The notes beneath the pieces were generated by a model, which ran no database searches, had not been told where the DNA came from, and was given only the letters and a program-made list of their open reading frames with translations. DNA of 64,000 nucleotides from Nostoc sp. T09. Lineage in GTDB: Bacteria > Cyanobacteriota > Cyanobacteriia > Cyanobacteriales > Nostocaceae. A program made the position numbers and the translations under genes. The stretch lies in the NCBI RefSeq assembly GCF_002154695.1, contig NZ_MTAV01000004.1, positions 1 through 64,000 of the forward strand. The letters run 5' to 3'. Positions 34,096 through 43,949 of the stretch are shown in pieces; position 1 is the first letter of the stretch; each line of letters starts with the position of its first letter.

Positions 34096-34372
34096 AGCGA
34101 TAAGTCATCTATAGTCTCGCTGTACAATAGCCATTCTTACCTTCACTGTACTTGATTAATGAAAGCAATGCTTGCCAGGATAAGACCAGCGAAACAACCC
34201 AAACCCTAGAATTTTTCCTCAAAAATCAAAATTTACAACTAAAGGACGGTTAACCACCTCAACAGAGATAGGTATTAGGTTGCTCAAGTCGGTGGGAAAA
34301 CTACTAAGCTGGTAAATAGCACGTTCAAACTCTACCCAAATTCCTACTGGCTTACTATCTGTAATCGAAATT

Positions 34373-35830
34373 ATGTTTGATGCATTAGCTGACCGTTTAG
34401 AATCTGCCTGGAAGAAACTACGGGGGCAGGATAAAATTTCTCAATCCAACATTCAAGACGCTTTGCGAGAAGTTCGCCGCGCTTTGTTGGAAGCAGATGT
34501 CAACCTCCAGGTAGTCAAAGATTTTATTACCGAAGTCGAAGCCAAGGCACAGGGATCTGAGGTGATCGCTGGCGTGCGACCTGACCAACAGTTCATCAAA
34601 ATTGTTTACGATGAACTGGTACAGGTGATGGGGGAGGAAAATGTTCCCCTGGCAGAAGTGCAGGGAGAGCCTACCATTGTGCTGATGGCTGGGTTGCAAG
34701 GTACTGGTAAAACTACGGCTACTGCTAAGTTAGCCTTGCATTTACGTAAATTAGACCGCAGCTGCTTGTTGGTGGCGACAGACGTGTATCGCCCAGCGGC
34801 TATCGATCAGCTCGTGACGTTAGGTAAACAAATTGACGTACCAGTATTTGAACTGGGAAGCGACGCAGATCCAGTAGAAATTGCTCGCCAAGGTGTAGAA
34901 CGCGCCAGGGCAGAAGGTGTCAATACAGTAATCATTGATACGGCTGGTCGTCTGCAAATTGACGAAGACATGATGGCGGAACTGGCCCAGATTAAAGCCA
35001 CAGTTCAACCCCAAGAAACCTTGCTAGTTGTGGACTCCATGACTGGTCAAGAAGCAGCAAATCTTACCCGCACCTTCCACGAGCAGATAGGAATTACTGG
35101 AGCAATTCTTACCAAGCTGGATGGTGATAGCCGTGGTGGTGCGGCACTATCGGTAAGACAAATCTCTGGTGCGCCAATTAAGTTTGTGGGCGTGGGTGAG
35201 AAAGTTGAGGCATTACAACCGTTTTACCCAGACCGGATGGCATCGCGGATTTTGGGTATGGGTGATGTCCTGACCTTGGTAGAAAAAGCCCAAGAAGAAA
35301 TTGACTTGGCAGATGCCGAGAAAATGCAGGAGAAAATCCTGTCAGCCAAGTTTGACTTCACCGACTTTCTCAAGCAATTGCGCCTGCTGAAGAACATGGG
35401 ATCGCTGGGAGGCATCATCAAGATGATTCCTGGCATGAACAAGCTCTCAGATGACCAGCTAAAGCATGGAGAAACCCAGCTAAAACGCTGTGAGTCCATG
35501 ATTAACTCCATGACTCGCCAAGAACGCCAAGACCCCGATCTATTAGCCAGTTCTCCCAGCCGCAGACGGCGGATTGCTACTGGCGCTGGCTATAAAGAGT
35601 CTGATGTTAGTAAATTAGTGGCTGATTTCCAAAAAATGCGATCGCTCATGCAGCAAATGGGCCAAGGTCAATTTCCAGGTATGCCGGGAATGTTTGGCGG
35701 TGGTATGGGTAACGCCAACGCTTTTGCCGGCAATCGTCCCGCAGCCCCTGGATGGCGAGGTTACACTGACAACCCTGGCGCGAAAAAGAAAAAGAAGGAG
35801 AAAAAAAAGAAAGGCTTCGGCAATCTTTAG
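34373..35830 (+). CDS. ffh: Signal recognition particle protein Ffh
   Basis: A 485-residue SRP54-type GTPase that binds signal sequences with 4.5S RNA and docks to FtsY. The N domain is followed by the G domain with P-loop GLQGTGKTTATAKL (about 105), DTAGRLQ (about 190) and TKLDGDSRGGAAL (about 248), and the M domain (about 300-435) with GGIIKMIPGMNKL and SPSRRRRIATGAG. The tail is Gly/Met- and Lys-rich. The gene opens the ffh-rpsP region. Confidence 0.97.
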   Translation: MFDALADRLESAWKKLRGQDKISQSNIQDALREVRRALLEADVNLQVVKDFITEVEAKAQGSEVIAGVRPDQQFIKIVYDELVQVMGEENVPLAEVQGEPTIVLMAGLQGTGKTTATAKLALHLRKLDRSCLLVATDVYRPAAIDQLVTLGKQIDVPVFELGSDADPVEIARQGVERARAEGVNTVIIDTAGRLQIDEDMMAELAQIKATVQPQETLLVVDSMTGQEAANLTRTFHEQIGITGAILTKLDGDSRGGAALSVRQISGAPIKFVGVGEKVEALQPFYPDRMASRILGMGDVLTLVEKAQEEIDLADAEKMQEKILSAKFDFTDFLKQLRLLKNMGSLGGIIKMIPGMNKLSDDQLKHGETQLKRCESMINSMTRQERQDPDLLASSPSRRRRIATGAGYKESDVSKLVADFQKMRSLMQQMGQGQFPGMPGMFGGGMGNANAFAGNRPAAPGWRGYTDNPGAKKKKKEKKKKGFGNL

Positions 35831-36100
35831 TCAATTGTCATTAGTGATTTACCTAGACAACTGACAAATGACTCTAGACTAATAGCAGTTAATGCACAGC
35901 AAGTGCTAAAATTAGCTTTCCAGTGTGGAAAATTGTGCCTAAAGAAAGTTAAGCCTTAATTAATAGGCAATACGTAGATTTAAGGTGCTTCCTCATTAAA
36001 GTCAAAAGCTTTAAGCAACAATGTCTTCTAACTTTTGACTTCTGCGAAACAGCATTTGCTGTCAAGTAATATCTACAAACAGGAGAACGATTCTTCAACC

Positions 36101-36364
36101 ATGATCAAACTGCGCTTGAAGCGATACGGCAAAAAGCGGGAAGCGAGTTACCGCATTATAGCTATTAACAACCTCGCTCGCCGCGATGGTCGTCCCCTAG
36201 AAGAACTGGGATTCTATAACCCCAGAACGGATGAAGTACGATTGGACATTCCCGGAATCGTCAAGCGACTACAACAAGGCGCTCAACCCACTGACACCGT
36301 CCGTCGCATCCTAGTAAAAGCCAATGTTTTTGAACAGGTCAGTGCCACAACAGCCGCATCATAG
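36101..36364 (+). CDS. rpsP: 30S ribosomal protein bS16
   Basis: An 87-residue bS16 with the family start [20 protein letters not shown] and [14 protein letters not shown] at 36101 follows AGGAG at a long but usable distance; an in-frame upstream extension is not part of the family. It overlaps the following KH gene by 41 bases. Confidence 0.97.
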   Translation: MIKLRLKRYGKKREASYRIIAINNLARRDGRPLEELGFYNPRTDEVRLDIPGIVKRLQQGAQPTDTVRRILVKANVFEQVSATTAAS

Positions 36365-36767
36365 TTCCGAAAAACAATCTTCCACAGCCAGCCCCAATTA
36401 CGAGGGGTTGGTAAGGTTTTTAGTGCAGCCGTTTTTAGAATCTCCAGAGTCTTTAAGCGTCGATTGTGAAATTTCTCAGAGCCTCCAAAAGGCTTGGATT
36501 CGCATCGCCTTTGACAGCGCAGATAAAGGGAAAGTGTTTGGTCGGGGAGGACGCAATATTCAGGCGATTCGCACGGTAATTGCCGCAGCGGCCGAAGTTG
36601 CTGGACAATCAGTATATCTGGATATCTATGGCAGTAGCGCCTCACGAGAAGGCGCGGCTTTTGATGAAGACCGGGAAGAGCGAGTACCGCCACCCAAATC
36701 AAGAGAACGACGTGGAGACGGAAACGGAAACGGACCCATGCCGATCGCTAAACCCCGCACCCGCTAG
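36324..36767 (+). CDS. khpA: KH-domain RNA-binding protein (KhpA/YlqC type)
   Basis: A 147-residue protein with one KH domain: [20 protein letters not shown], then [20 protein letters not shown] with the GxxG loop (GRGG), and [17 protein letters not shown]. The C-terminus is a polar RDxE/RGDGNGN tail, as in cyanobacteria. The rpsP-khpA order is widespread and suggests a role in ribosome or small-RNA biology. The start overlapping rpsP is likely; GTG at 36342 is an alternative. Confidence 0.9.
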   Translation: MFLNRSVPQQPHHSSEKQSSTASPNYEGLVRFLVQPFLESPESLSVDCEISQSLQKAWIRIAFDSADKGKVFGRGGRNIQAIRTVIAAAAEVAGQSVYLDIYGSSASREGAAFDEDREERVPPPKSRERRGDGNGNGPMPIAKPRTR

Positions 36768-37028
36768 GTTCAAACTTTACAGCCAGTCTGGGCGGTTTCT
36801 ACTCCGCTCAGACATTCTAGTAAATAGCAATGGCTAAAAAACGTCCAAATTTGGTAATCTGGCATCAGTGGCGTTAGGCGTCGCGTCACTATAAAATGCT
36901 CGAAATCCTTTTGAGGATTGAACAGATGAGTGTTTCTCATCAAGAGAAGCGATCGCCATATTGCTTGTAGTTTAATGAAAATCATCTTGCAACTCTGAAT
37001 AATCTCTGTCAGGAGGTGAAACCAAAGA
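36768..37028. other. Leader region of rpsU
   Basis: About 260 bases with small hairpins, for example AATCC/GGATT near 36905-36920 and GATGAG/CTCATC near 36925-36942, ending in a perfect AGGAGGTGA ribosome-binding site. Ribosomal-protein leaders can be regulatory; no known family seen. Confidence 0.4.
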
Positions 37029-37205
37029 GTGGCCGAAGTTCGTTTAGGTGAGAACGAGTCTATTGACTCGGCTCTTAGACGTTTTAAAAAGAAAATTCAA
37101 AAAGCCGGAATTTTGTCAGAAGTCAGACGCCGGGAAAGATACGAAAAGCCTAGTTTACGACGCAAGCGCAAAGAGGAAGCCGCACGCAAAGGTGTCCGCT
37201 ACTAA
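37029..37205 (+). CDS. rpsU: 30S ribosomal protein bS21
   Basis: A 58-residue protein starting with GTG at 37029 behind AGGAGGTGA. It has the family pattern [20 protein letters not shown] and [20 protein letters not shown]. bS21 takes part in initiation on the 30S subunit and also associates with cyanobacterial stress responses. Its size and GTG start make it easy to overlook. Confidence 0.95.
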   Translation: MAEVRLGENESIDSALRRFKKKIQKAGILSEVRRRERYEKPSLRRKRKEEAARKGVRY

Positions 37206-37416
37206 ATCAGAGTAGTGTCTTTGGTGAATGTGGTTAACCTGTATCAATTGTGCAAATTCAGGTTTGAAACTATTTTGAAAGCAAACCTACAGAAAGTAGA
37301 GATGTGAGTAATCGTGTCTCTACTTTTATTCCATAAGTCTTAGATAATTCAAAACTAGAATTTCCATTAAGTTTTGCCCAAACTATATAAATACTCCTCA
37401 TCAATTAAGAAATACT

Positions 37417-38370
37417 ATGGCAGAGTCCTTCAAAATTGAGCTGCCGAATATTCCCAGTGCGATCGCTTTAGCTGGAGATGGAGAAGAAAATCTCAAACTC
37501 CTATCCCAGCAAACAGGGGCCAGCTTGGTGCTACGCGGACAGGACTTACATATTTCCGGAACACCAAAGCAAATTGATTTAGCTTCGCGATTAGTGCGAT
37601 CGCTTGAAGACCTCTGGATTAAAGGTAATAATATCTCCAGCGCCGATATTTCCACAGCCCGTCAAGCCCTAGATACTCATCGAGAAGGGGAACTGCAAGA
37701 TTTACAGCGAGACATCCTCGCCAGAACTCGACGGGGTGAAGAAATTCGTGCCAAAACTTTTAAACAGCAAAAGTACATTGATGTCCTACGCAAGAGTGAC
37801 CTCACCTTTTGCACTGGGCCTGCTGGGACTGGGAAGACTTTTCTCGCTGTTGTTGTCGCCGTTCAAGCACTCCTCGCCAACCAGTTTGAGAAGCTAATTT
37901 TAACTCGTCCTGCCGTCGAAGCTGGCGAAAAGCTCGGCTTTTTACCTGGAGATTTGCAACAGAAAGTGAATCCCTATCTCCGCCCACTTTACGATGCCAT
38001 CAATGAATTTATCGATCCAGAGAAAGTCCCTAATTTAATGGAACGCGGTGTAATTGAAGTCGCGCCACTAGCCTATATGCGGGGACGTACCCTGAATAAT
38101 GCTTTTGTGATTGTAGATGAAGCCCAAAATACCACACCTGCTCAAATAAAAATGGTTTTGACTCGTTTGGGCTTCCGTTCGCGTATGGTAATTACAGGTG
38201 ACATGACACAAACTGATTTACCAATCAACCAACAATCAGGTTTAGCAGTGGCTTTGCACGTCTTAAAAAACGTTGAAGGCATTGCTTTTTGTGAATTCTC
38301 CCAAAAAGATGTCGTGCGTCATCCCCTAGTTCAGCGCATCGTCGCTGCTTACGAACAATATGAGAAATAG
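37417..38370 (+). CDS. phoH: PhoH-like ATPase
   Basis: A 317-residue PhoH-family P-loop ATPase linked to RNA metabolism. Short N-terminal KH-like part (LKLLSQQTGASLVLRGQDLH) then ATPase with Walker A GPAGTGKTFLA (about 131), Walker B VIVDEAQN (about 232), and ITGDMTQTDLP. It follows the ribosomal-protein cluster, as in other cyanobacteria. Confidence 0.95.
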   Translation: MAESFKIELPNIPSAIALAGDGEENLKLLSQQTGASLVLRGQDLHISGTPKQIDLASRLVRSLEDLWIKGNNISSADISTARQALDTHREGELQDLQRDILARTRRGEEIRAKTFKQQKYIDVLRKSDLTFCTGPAGTGKTFLAVVVAVQALLANQFEKLILTRPAVEAGEKLGFLPGDLQQKVNPYLRPLYDAINEFIDPEKVPNLMERGVIEVAPLAYMRGRTLNNAFVIVDEAQNTTPAQIKMVLTRLGFRSRMVITGDMTQTDLPINQQSGLAVALHVLKNVEGIAFCEFSQKDVVRHPLVQRIVAAYEQYEK

Positions 38371-38389
38371 TCAAGAATCATTGGCTAAT

Positions 38390-38455
38390 GTCCAAGAACA
38401 AATGACAAATGACAAATGACAAATGACCAATGACAAAGGACAAAGGACAAATGAC
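38390..38455. repeat. Heptanucleotide short tandem repeat (ACAAATG type)
   Basis: Repeats of ACAAATG, ACCAATG and ACAAAGG fill the spacer after phoH. Since the unit contains ATG, it creates an artificial upstream start (38430) and ends exactly at the likely true start (38451) of the next gene. Confidence 0.8.
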
Positions 38456-38855
38456 CACAACATTAAATGAATTTTTAGCAGCTTGCGAAAACTTAGGAAC
38501 TTTGCGTGTAATTGTCACTAGTAGCGCTGGTGTCTTAGAAGTAAGAAGCAAGCTAGAAAAGCTATTTTATGCAGAGTTACCCAAGGGTAAATATGCGAAT
38601 ATGCACACCGAAAATTTTGAGTTTCACTTGAATATGGACAAAATTACGCAAGTGAAATTTGAAACAGGTGAAGCAAAAAGGGGTAACTTTACGACTTATG
38701 CTATCCGCTTTTTAGATGAGAAACAGGAGTCTGCTTTAAGTTTATTCTTGCAATGGGGGAAGCCAGGAGAATATGAACCAGGTCAGGTGGAGGCTTGGCA
38801 AGCCCTGAAAGATAAGTATGGAGAAGTTTGGCAACCTTTACCAGCCGAGATTTAA
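38451..38855 (+). CDS. Conserved ChuX/HutX-like protein
   Basis: A 134-residue protein resembling the ChuX/HutX heme-utilisation-carrier fold: LGTLRVIVTSSAGVLEVRSK, then ELPKGKYANMHTENFEFHLN, and SALSLFLQWGKPGEYEPGQV. No other heme-transport gene lies near, so heme binding is unproven. A strong terminator follows. Confidence 0.65.
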   Translation: MTTTLNEFLAACENLGTLRVIVTSSAGVLEVRSKLEKLFYAELPKGKYANMHTENFEFHLNMDKITQVKFETGEAKRGNFTTYAIRFLDEKQESALSLFLQWGKPGEYEPGQVEAWQALKDKYGEVWQPLPAEI

Positions 38856-38867
38856 TTGTGGGAATTG

Positions 38868-38909
38868 GGCAGAGAGCATAAATATTTATACCCTCTGCCT
38901 AATTTTTTA
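38868..38909 (+). terminator. Intrinsic terminator after the ChuX-like gene
   Basis: GGCAGAG (38868-38874) pairs with CTCTGCC (38893-38899), followed by AATTTTTTAT. Confidence 0.75.
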
Positions 38910-38922
38910 TTTGCCACCAATC

Positions 38923-39387
38923 TTAAAATTCAGTAAACTCAAATACATCATGGCTGCCACCACGTAGCACAGATTCTATTTGTTTACCCATGAATCGTTT
39001 ACCAATTGCCAGTTCTAGCGCTCCCCAAACAGCACCAAGGGTATAAGTACATTTACGGCTTGAACCTTGAGCTTCTCCAGCAGAGCATAAGGTTTCTGAG
39101 GTAAAAATTTTGATAGCATCGCCTTCTTGCTTGATTTGGTCAATGATACACAAGTGAGTACCATCTTTACCTAAGGCTAACCCTAGTTTATAGGCTACAT
39201 CATCCAAGGATAAGGTTGTATTTACTAAGCCTAGTTCTTTTGCTAAGTGTTTACCACGACTACGACCTGCCGCAGTCAAAGCGATCGCAGTGGCTTTTTC
39301 TCCCAAAGCTTCTTCCATACCCGAAATTGCTGCTTTAAAGCAGACAATACTGCTAAAATCTCCCAAAGTAGGACGCAACATCACCAA
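38923..39387 (-). CDS. V4R-like small-molecule-binding protein
   Basis: A 154-residue protein: PTLGDFSSIVCFKAAISGME at the start, a central KLGLALGKDG region, and ETLCSAGEAQGSSRKCTYTL with two Cys followed by GAVWGALELAIGKRF, reminiscent of 4-vinyl-reductase (V4R) domains. It is the third gene of an operon with the MglA-like GTPase and Roadblock protein, so it is probably a sensor for that switch. Confidence 0.6.
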   Translation of the reverse strand: MVMLRPTLGDFSSIVCFKAAISGMEEALGEKATAIALTAAGRSRGKHLAKELGLVNTTLSLDDVAYKLGLALGKDGTHLCIIDQIKQEGDAIKIFTSETLCSAGEAQGSSRKCTYTLGAVWGALELAIGKRFMGKQIESVLRGGSHDVFEFTEF

Positions 39388-39414
39388 TTCTTCTCCCCAG
39401 TTCTCATAAATGCC

Positions 39415-39506
39415 TAGATTTCAAAATCCAAAACTTTATTGACCGAATTTTAAATTTTGGATTGGAGAATTTCCCAATTTAAAATCCGAAATCTAAAATC
39501 CAAAAT
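39415..39506. repeat. AAAATCC-type short tandem repeats
   Basis: Units such as CAAAATCC, AAAATCCG and CTAAAATCC fill the gap between the V4R-like and Roadblock genes, including an inverted pair of TTTTGGA and TCCAAAA. Confidence 0.7.
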
Positions 39507-39513
39507 TGATTGA

Positions 39514-39882
39514 CTAAGCTACTAAAGGCGTAATTTGAGCAACAGCGCGTTTAATTTCTAGAAACAATAAACCTTGTTTAACAGCAGCGTTAGCTAAAAC
39601 TAATAAAACAGCATCGGAACCACAACTAACTACAATCCCATAGCCTTTTTCGCCTTCAACAACAATCCGGTCAATAGTCCCGCGCACTAATTCGCTACCT
39701 ATACGTTCACCTAAGGAAAGCATAGCCGCTGACATAGCAGCAGTACGGTCTTCATCCATCTCAGCAGGTAGTACAGAAGCCAAAGCCAGACCATCGGGAC
39801 TTACCAAAGCTGCACCTTGAATGTTAGATGTACCGCTAACAAATTCTTGTAGAACCTGCTGTAACATTGAAATGTTTATCAT
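39514..39882 (-). CDS. Roadblock/LC7-domain protein
   Basis: A 122-residue Roadblock protein (MglB-like fold) of the kind that regulates small GTPases: LQEFVSGTSNIQGAALVSPD, ERIGSELVRGTIDRIVVEGE and GYGIVVSCGSDAVLLVLANA. ATG at 39882 has GAGG upstream. A longer frame reaching 40020 exists but its extra N-terminus is not family-like. It is 155 bases from the GTPase gene. Confidence 0.88.
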   Translation of the reverse strand: MINISMLQQVLQEFVSGTSNIQGAALVSPDGLALASVLPAEMDEDRTAAMSAAMLSLGERIGSELVRGTIDRIVVEGEKGYGIVVSCGSDAVLLVLANAAVKQGLLFLEIKRAVAQITPLVA

Positions 39883-40037
39883 GTTTTTTTCCTCAGTAAT
39901 TGTTGGTAAAAGTTGCTGATTAGTTGTGTGTGAATTTATTGCCAAAGTAGAGGTTTTCCCATCCATGAACATTTGGCTAAATGTCCTTGGAAGTAGCTTG
40001 AGGATATTGCCCAAATGCATTGAGGCTCATCTGCTGA

Positions 40038-40577
40038 CTACAATATTGAGGGTTTCATCATTTCTGAGATAAGTACCTTGAAAGCCTCTGTAATTGAAGC
40101 TTTTTGAGTAGGATTCACAACTATTACTGGTGGTTTTTTGGTTGCATTGTGCAATCCCAAAGCGATCGCAATATCTTCTGGTTTCCCCGCATTGGGACAG
40201 TCCATGTGAGTTAGCCCTATAAGTACAGGAATTTGCACCCTTTGGTTAACAAAGTTGAGAATCTGACTCCCATAGTGGAAATGTTCTGGGCGATGTGCAT
40301 CTACAAGCACGATGCAAGCTTGAACCTGGCGAATGAGGATGTCCCACATAAAGTCAAATCGGGGTTGTCCTGGTGTGCCATAAAGGTAAAGTAATTGATT
40401 AGGTACTATGGTGAACAGCCCAAAGTCTAGCGCTACCGTAGTTTTAGCCTTTAATAGCGCTATTTCATCTGTGCTTCTTTTATCGGTATCAACGACTTCA
40501 ATTTCACTGATACTGCGAATAAGGCTCGTTTTCCCTGCACCTACGCTACCTGCGATCGCAATGCGTAGGATTTCCAT
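40038..40577 (-). CDS. MglA-like small GTPase
   Basis: A 179-residue Ras-like GTPase: P-loop GSVGAGKTSLIRSI (about 10), switch region KAKTTVALDFGLF, GTPGQPRF as the DxxG equivalent (typical of this bacterial subgroup) and THMD in place of NKxD. With the Roadblock gene it forms a MglA/MglB-like switch that in bacteria controls polarity and motility. Confidence 0.9.
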   Translation of the reverse strand: MEILRIAIAGSVGAGKTSLIRSISEIEVVDTDKRSTDEIALLKAKTTVALDFGLFTIVPNQLLYLYGTPGQPRFDFMWDILIRQVQACIVLVDAHRPEHFHYGSQILNFVNQRVQIPVLIGLTHMDCPNAGKPEDIAIALGLHNATKKPPVIVVNPTQKASITEAFKVLISEMMKPSIL

Positions 40578-41051
40578 CTAAACCTCCGCAAGGATGATAG
40601 TTCTATAGCCGTTGAGATAATTGCAGAGCTGCTTTCTATATGGGTGAAGACAATCGGAATTGCCCACACTGATATCAGCAGTGCAAATATATTCTGGAAG
40701 CACATTAGTAGTTCTAGTCTGCTTTGAAAATTTTTACGTAACTATTTTTTCGCAATGATGCAATTCACAAAGCAATTGCACCAGGTATTACGCACCCGAA
40801 AATCAGTCAATCAGTATTTTACCGGATTTTACACTATTATTAATTTACTTTTCAAATAATAAACCATTACTTTTTTGTATATAACTTTGTGTATTACATA
40901 ATACTAAACACAGGGCTTTTATATTTGCATATCGAGTGGGATTACAACTGATAAGTTATGTTTGCTTGCATTTTTGTCACTTGAGTCAACAAAATGCAAC
41001 ACAATTATTCTGTAGATAAATTTTTGCTTGAGGAAAAATCAATTGCTTGCT
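40578..41051. other. Intergenic region, no gene seen
   Basis: AT-rich divergent promoter region between the GTPase operon and the DUF6816-like gene. No site assigned. Confidence 0.4.
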
Positions 41052-41840
41052 ATGAGGGCGATTTGGAGTTTTTGCTTGGTTGCTTTGTTGGTATTTGGGT
41101 GGAATGGAAATGCTACTGCGGGGGAATTGTCTGAAAGATTGAGCAATTTTCCGCAATGGGAAAAATTAACTTCTGTGCAACCTGCTGCCGGCGATTTAGC
41201 TTATCCTGAGTGGATGGCAGGTTCTTGGCAGGTTACAAGTACATTAGTGGATTTGGTTGCGCCTTTAGCACCAAATATAGTAACACCTGGATTTGAAGCT
41301 AACCGTAAACAACTCAATCAGCCTATAAGTTTTTTAGTCAGATTTATTCCAGAGAAATCACCTATTTCCATACTAAAAATACTTCCAAAGATAGATAACA
41401 AATTATCACTATTAGTCGCAGATAGAGCGTTTAATAGCTTGAATTTAGCACGAGCTTATTTAGGAGATGAAGCGGTGCTATCGGTAAAAGTAGATCCAGA
41501 TTCGCCTAATCGCCAGATTACGTTGTTGCGTGGAGAACGGCAACTAGTTTCTGTTGTTACAGCACGTGCTACAGAAACGACTTCTGATGGGAAATTCATT
41601 ACTACAGAAGTGTTTCAACAACTTTTTAAAGGTGGTTCTCGTCCTTATTTCAACTCTGTAGAATCTACTACTGCCTACCATCAACTTTCTATATCTAATC
41701 CAGCCATAGAAGCAGATCAAGTTACTGCTGTTTACCTTTCACCTCAAGATCCAGATTACTTTGCCGCAGGCTCTAAACCTGTTGCGCTTTATCGCTATCG
41801 CCTAGAATTTTTTCCTTCTAAATTACCAACTACTCCCTAA
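41052..41840 (+). CDS. Exported DUF6816-like cyanobacterial/plastid protein
   Basis: About 262 residues with an N-terminal signal (IWSFCLVALLVFGWNGNATA). The mature part reads AYPEWMAGSWQVTSTLVDLV and ends with a lipocalin-like beta pattern (YLSPQDPDYFAAGSKPVALY). I associate it with the DUF6816 family of cyanobacteria and chloroplasts (lumenal). Function unknown. ATG 41052 is preferred to TTG 41028. Confidence 0.65.
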   Translation: MRAIWSFCLVALLVFGWNGNATAGELSERLSNFPQWEKLTSVQPAAGDLAYPEWMAGSWQVTSTLVDLVAPLAPNIVTPGFEANRKQLNQPISFLVRFIPEKSPISILKILPKIDNKLSLLVADRAFNSLNLARAYLGDEAVLSVKVDPDSPNRQITLLRGERQLVSVVTARATETTSDGKFITTEVFQQLFKGGSRPYFNSVESTTAYHQLSISNPAIEADQVTAVYLSPQDPDYFAAGSKPVALYRYRLEFFPSKLPTTP

Positions 41841-41934
41841 GGATGATTTAGAGGTGTAGAGCTTGACTACATTGTATTACGTATGTAGTATAAAGATTCC
41901 AAGCTCAAGCTTACGCTCTTGGAAAGAGTGCATC

Positions 41935-43755
41935 ATGGCCAAATTTCGAGATATTATACATTATTTTCGTCCCTACTGGGGGCTGAGTGTATTCAGTATT
42001 ACAGCATCCAGCATTTACGAAATTACTGATTTGGTTGTACCTTATGCTATCGGACAAATTTTAAATGTCTTGTCTGGTCAACCATTGGACAAACCACTAG
42101 CAGGAGCGATCGCAAATTTTTCTCAACTTATTAATTACCCAGTTAATCAACAACTGTCCTTAGGTGTATTACTTAGCATCATTTTTGTTGTAACTGTTGT
42201 AAAAGCGCCAACACAACCTTGGTTAGCTAATTGGTTTCACTGGGATATACCATTAAGAGCACGTCGAGAAAAAAGTCAAACAGCCATAGCCAAAATTCTC
42301 ACTCTCCCACTGGAATTTTATGATGAAAATAACCCTGGACGTATTGCTGGCAGAGTAGCAAGAGGCGTTTCTAACCATACATGGACATATCCTGAAATTG
42401 CCGGACAGTTAATTCCCAAACTAATGCGAGTCCTGGGAATTTTTGTGTTTATTTTGTTGATTGATTGGCGAATTGCGACTTTATATCTGATTTCTTTTGT
42501 AATTATTCTTAGCTTTAGCTTGAAAGAGTTAAAACGGCTTATTTGGTACGAAAGCCGTTTGGATAAGTACATGGAAAACACTGAAAGTCGCACTTCCGAA
42601 CTGATCACTAATATCAAAACAGTGAAAGCATTTGCTACGGAAGCCAAAGAACTAAAGCGGCAAAAACAACGTTTAGATCGGGAATTCGCTGTAGTTGACT
42701 ATCGCATCCACAAAGGTTATATTCACCTGCTGACTTGGCAGAAAACTGTAATTCAGTTTTGTGTGTTTAGCATACTGGGTTTAACTTTAGCAGCAACAGT
42801 AGGCGGTAAGATTTCCCTTGGTCATTTTGTGATGACCTTAACTCTTTCTAGTATGGCCTATGCTGAGTTGGAACCTATCAGCAACTTGGCAGAAGTTTTT
42901 GCGCGTCGCTATTCTTCAATGTTACGGTTTCATGAATTTTTGCAAGAGCCAATTGGCTCTGATGCAGATGGTTTACTAAATGTTGAATATCAGGCAGAAT
43001 CACCTTATCAATTTACTGGCAAAATAGAACTATCTCACGTAAGTTTTGGGTATGATGCCAATCGTCTAGTTTTGCAAGATATCAACTTACTGATTGAGCC
43101 ATACCAAACAGTGGCCTTAGTCGGGCGTTCTGGTTCTGGTAAATCTACTTTCGTGAAACTATTATTGCGATATTTTGAACCCCAATCTGGTCAAATTCTG
43201 ATTGATGGCCAAGATATTCGCACATTAGATGTAGGTAATTACAGGCGGAGATTGGCGATCGTTCACCAAGAAGTCGATGTCTTCAACGGAACTTTGTTAG
43301 ATAATCTCACCTATGGCAGACCAAACGCCAGTTTTGAGCAGGTTCAGGAAGCCTGCAAGATTGCCAGAGTTGATGAAGTGCTACAAAACCTACCCCAAGG
43401 TTATTACACCGTTGTGGGAGAACGTGGTGTGAGATTATCTGGTGGACAAAGACAACGCTTGGGAATTGCGAGGGCGTTGCTGGTAGAACCAGACGTACTA
43501 GTTTTTGACGAAGCTACCTCCAGCCTAGATTACGAGTCTGAGCGTTCCATTCAATTAGCGATGCGATCAATTCAAGGAACTCGCACCACAATCATCATTG
43601 CTCATCGTCTGAGTACAGTGCGAGAAGCCGACAAGATTGTCGTTCTAGATCAGGGAAGAATTGTGGAAGTCGGTAGCCACGATGAACTTTTGCGCCAACA
43701 AGGTATTTACCGCCGCTTGCATTCCTTGCAAGAAACAGGTGAACTCCTGAGTTAG
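41935..43755 (+). CDS. ABC exporter, fused membrane and ATPase domains
   Basis: A 606-residue half transporter: six-helix membrane domain (about 1-330) with coupling-helix segment, then ATPase with Walker A GRSGSGKSTF (about 403), Q-loop, signature LSGGQRQRLG (about 500) and Walker B VLVFDEATSSLD (about 522). All motifs are intact. It has no peptidase or regulatory domain, unlike the exporter at 10412. The substrate cannot be inferred. Start chosen at MAKFRDII. Confidence 0.9.
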   Translation: MAKFRDIIHYFRPYWGLSVFSITASSIYEITDLVVPYAIGQILNVLSGQPLDKPLAGAIANFSQLINYPVNQQLSLGVLLSIIFVVTVVKAPTQPWLANWFHWDIPLRARREKSQTAIAKILTLPLEFYDENNPGRIAGRVARGVSNHTWTYPEIAGQLIPKLMRVLGIFVFILLIDWRIATLYLISFVIILSFSLKELKRLIWYESRLDKYMENTESRTSELITNIKTVKAFATEAKELKRQKQRLDREFAVVDYRIHKGYIHLLTWQKTVIQFCVFSILGLTLAATVGGKISLGHFVMTLTLSSMAYAELEPISNLAEVFARRYSSMLRFHEFLQEPIGSDADGLLNVEYQAESPYQFTGKIELSHVSFGYDANRLVLQDINLLIEPYQTVALVGRSGSGKSTFVKLLLRYFEPQSGQILIDGQDIRTLDVGNYRRRLAIVHQEVDVFNGTLLDNLTYGRPNASFEQVQEACKIARVDEVLQNLPQGYYTVVGERGVRLSGGQRQRLGIARALLVEPDVLVFDEATSSLDYESERSIQLAMRSIQGTRTTIIIAHRLSTVREADKIVVLDQGRIVEVGSHDELLRQQGIYRRLHSLQETGELLS

Positions 43756-43762
43756 TCTTGTG

Positions 43763-43789
43763 AACTGGGTTTCCTCACAAAACCCAGTT
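43763..43789 (+). terminator. Terminator after the ABC exporter
   Basis: AACTGGGTTT and AAACCCAGTT pair perfectly around a 7-base loop 8 bases after the stop codon. Confidence 0.65.
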
Positions 43790-43863
43790 TAGCCAAAATA
43801 ATTTTTCTAAAATCATTGCGATTTCTAAAACTTGGTGCTACTATTGTAAATCGTGAGACAAAT

Positions 43864-43949
43864 GGGTCGGTGTCCGAGTGGTTAATGGAGACGGACTGTA
43901 AATCCGTTGGTTTACGCCTACGCTGGTTCAAATCCAGCCCGGCCCACCA
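43864..43949 (+). tRNA. trnY: tRNA-Tyr (GTA), CCA encoded
   Basis: Class II tRNA. Acceptor GGGTCGG pairs with CCGGCCC; anticodon loop CTGTAAA gives GTA; long variable arm; T arm GCTGGTTCAAATCCAGC; discriminator A and encoded CCA. Confidence 0.95.
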
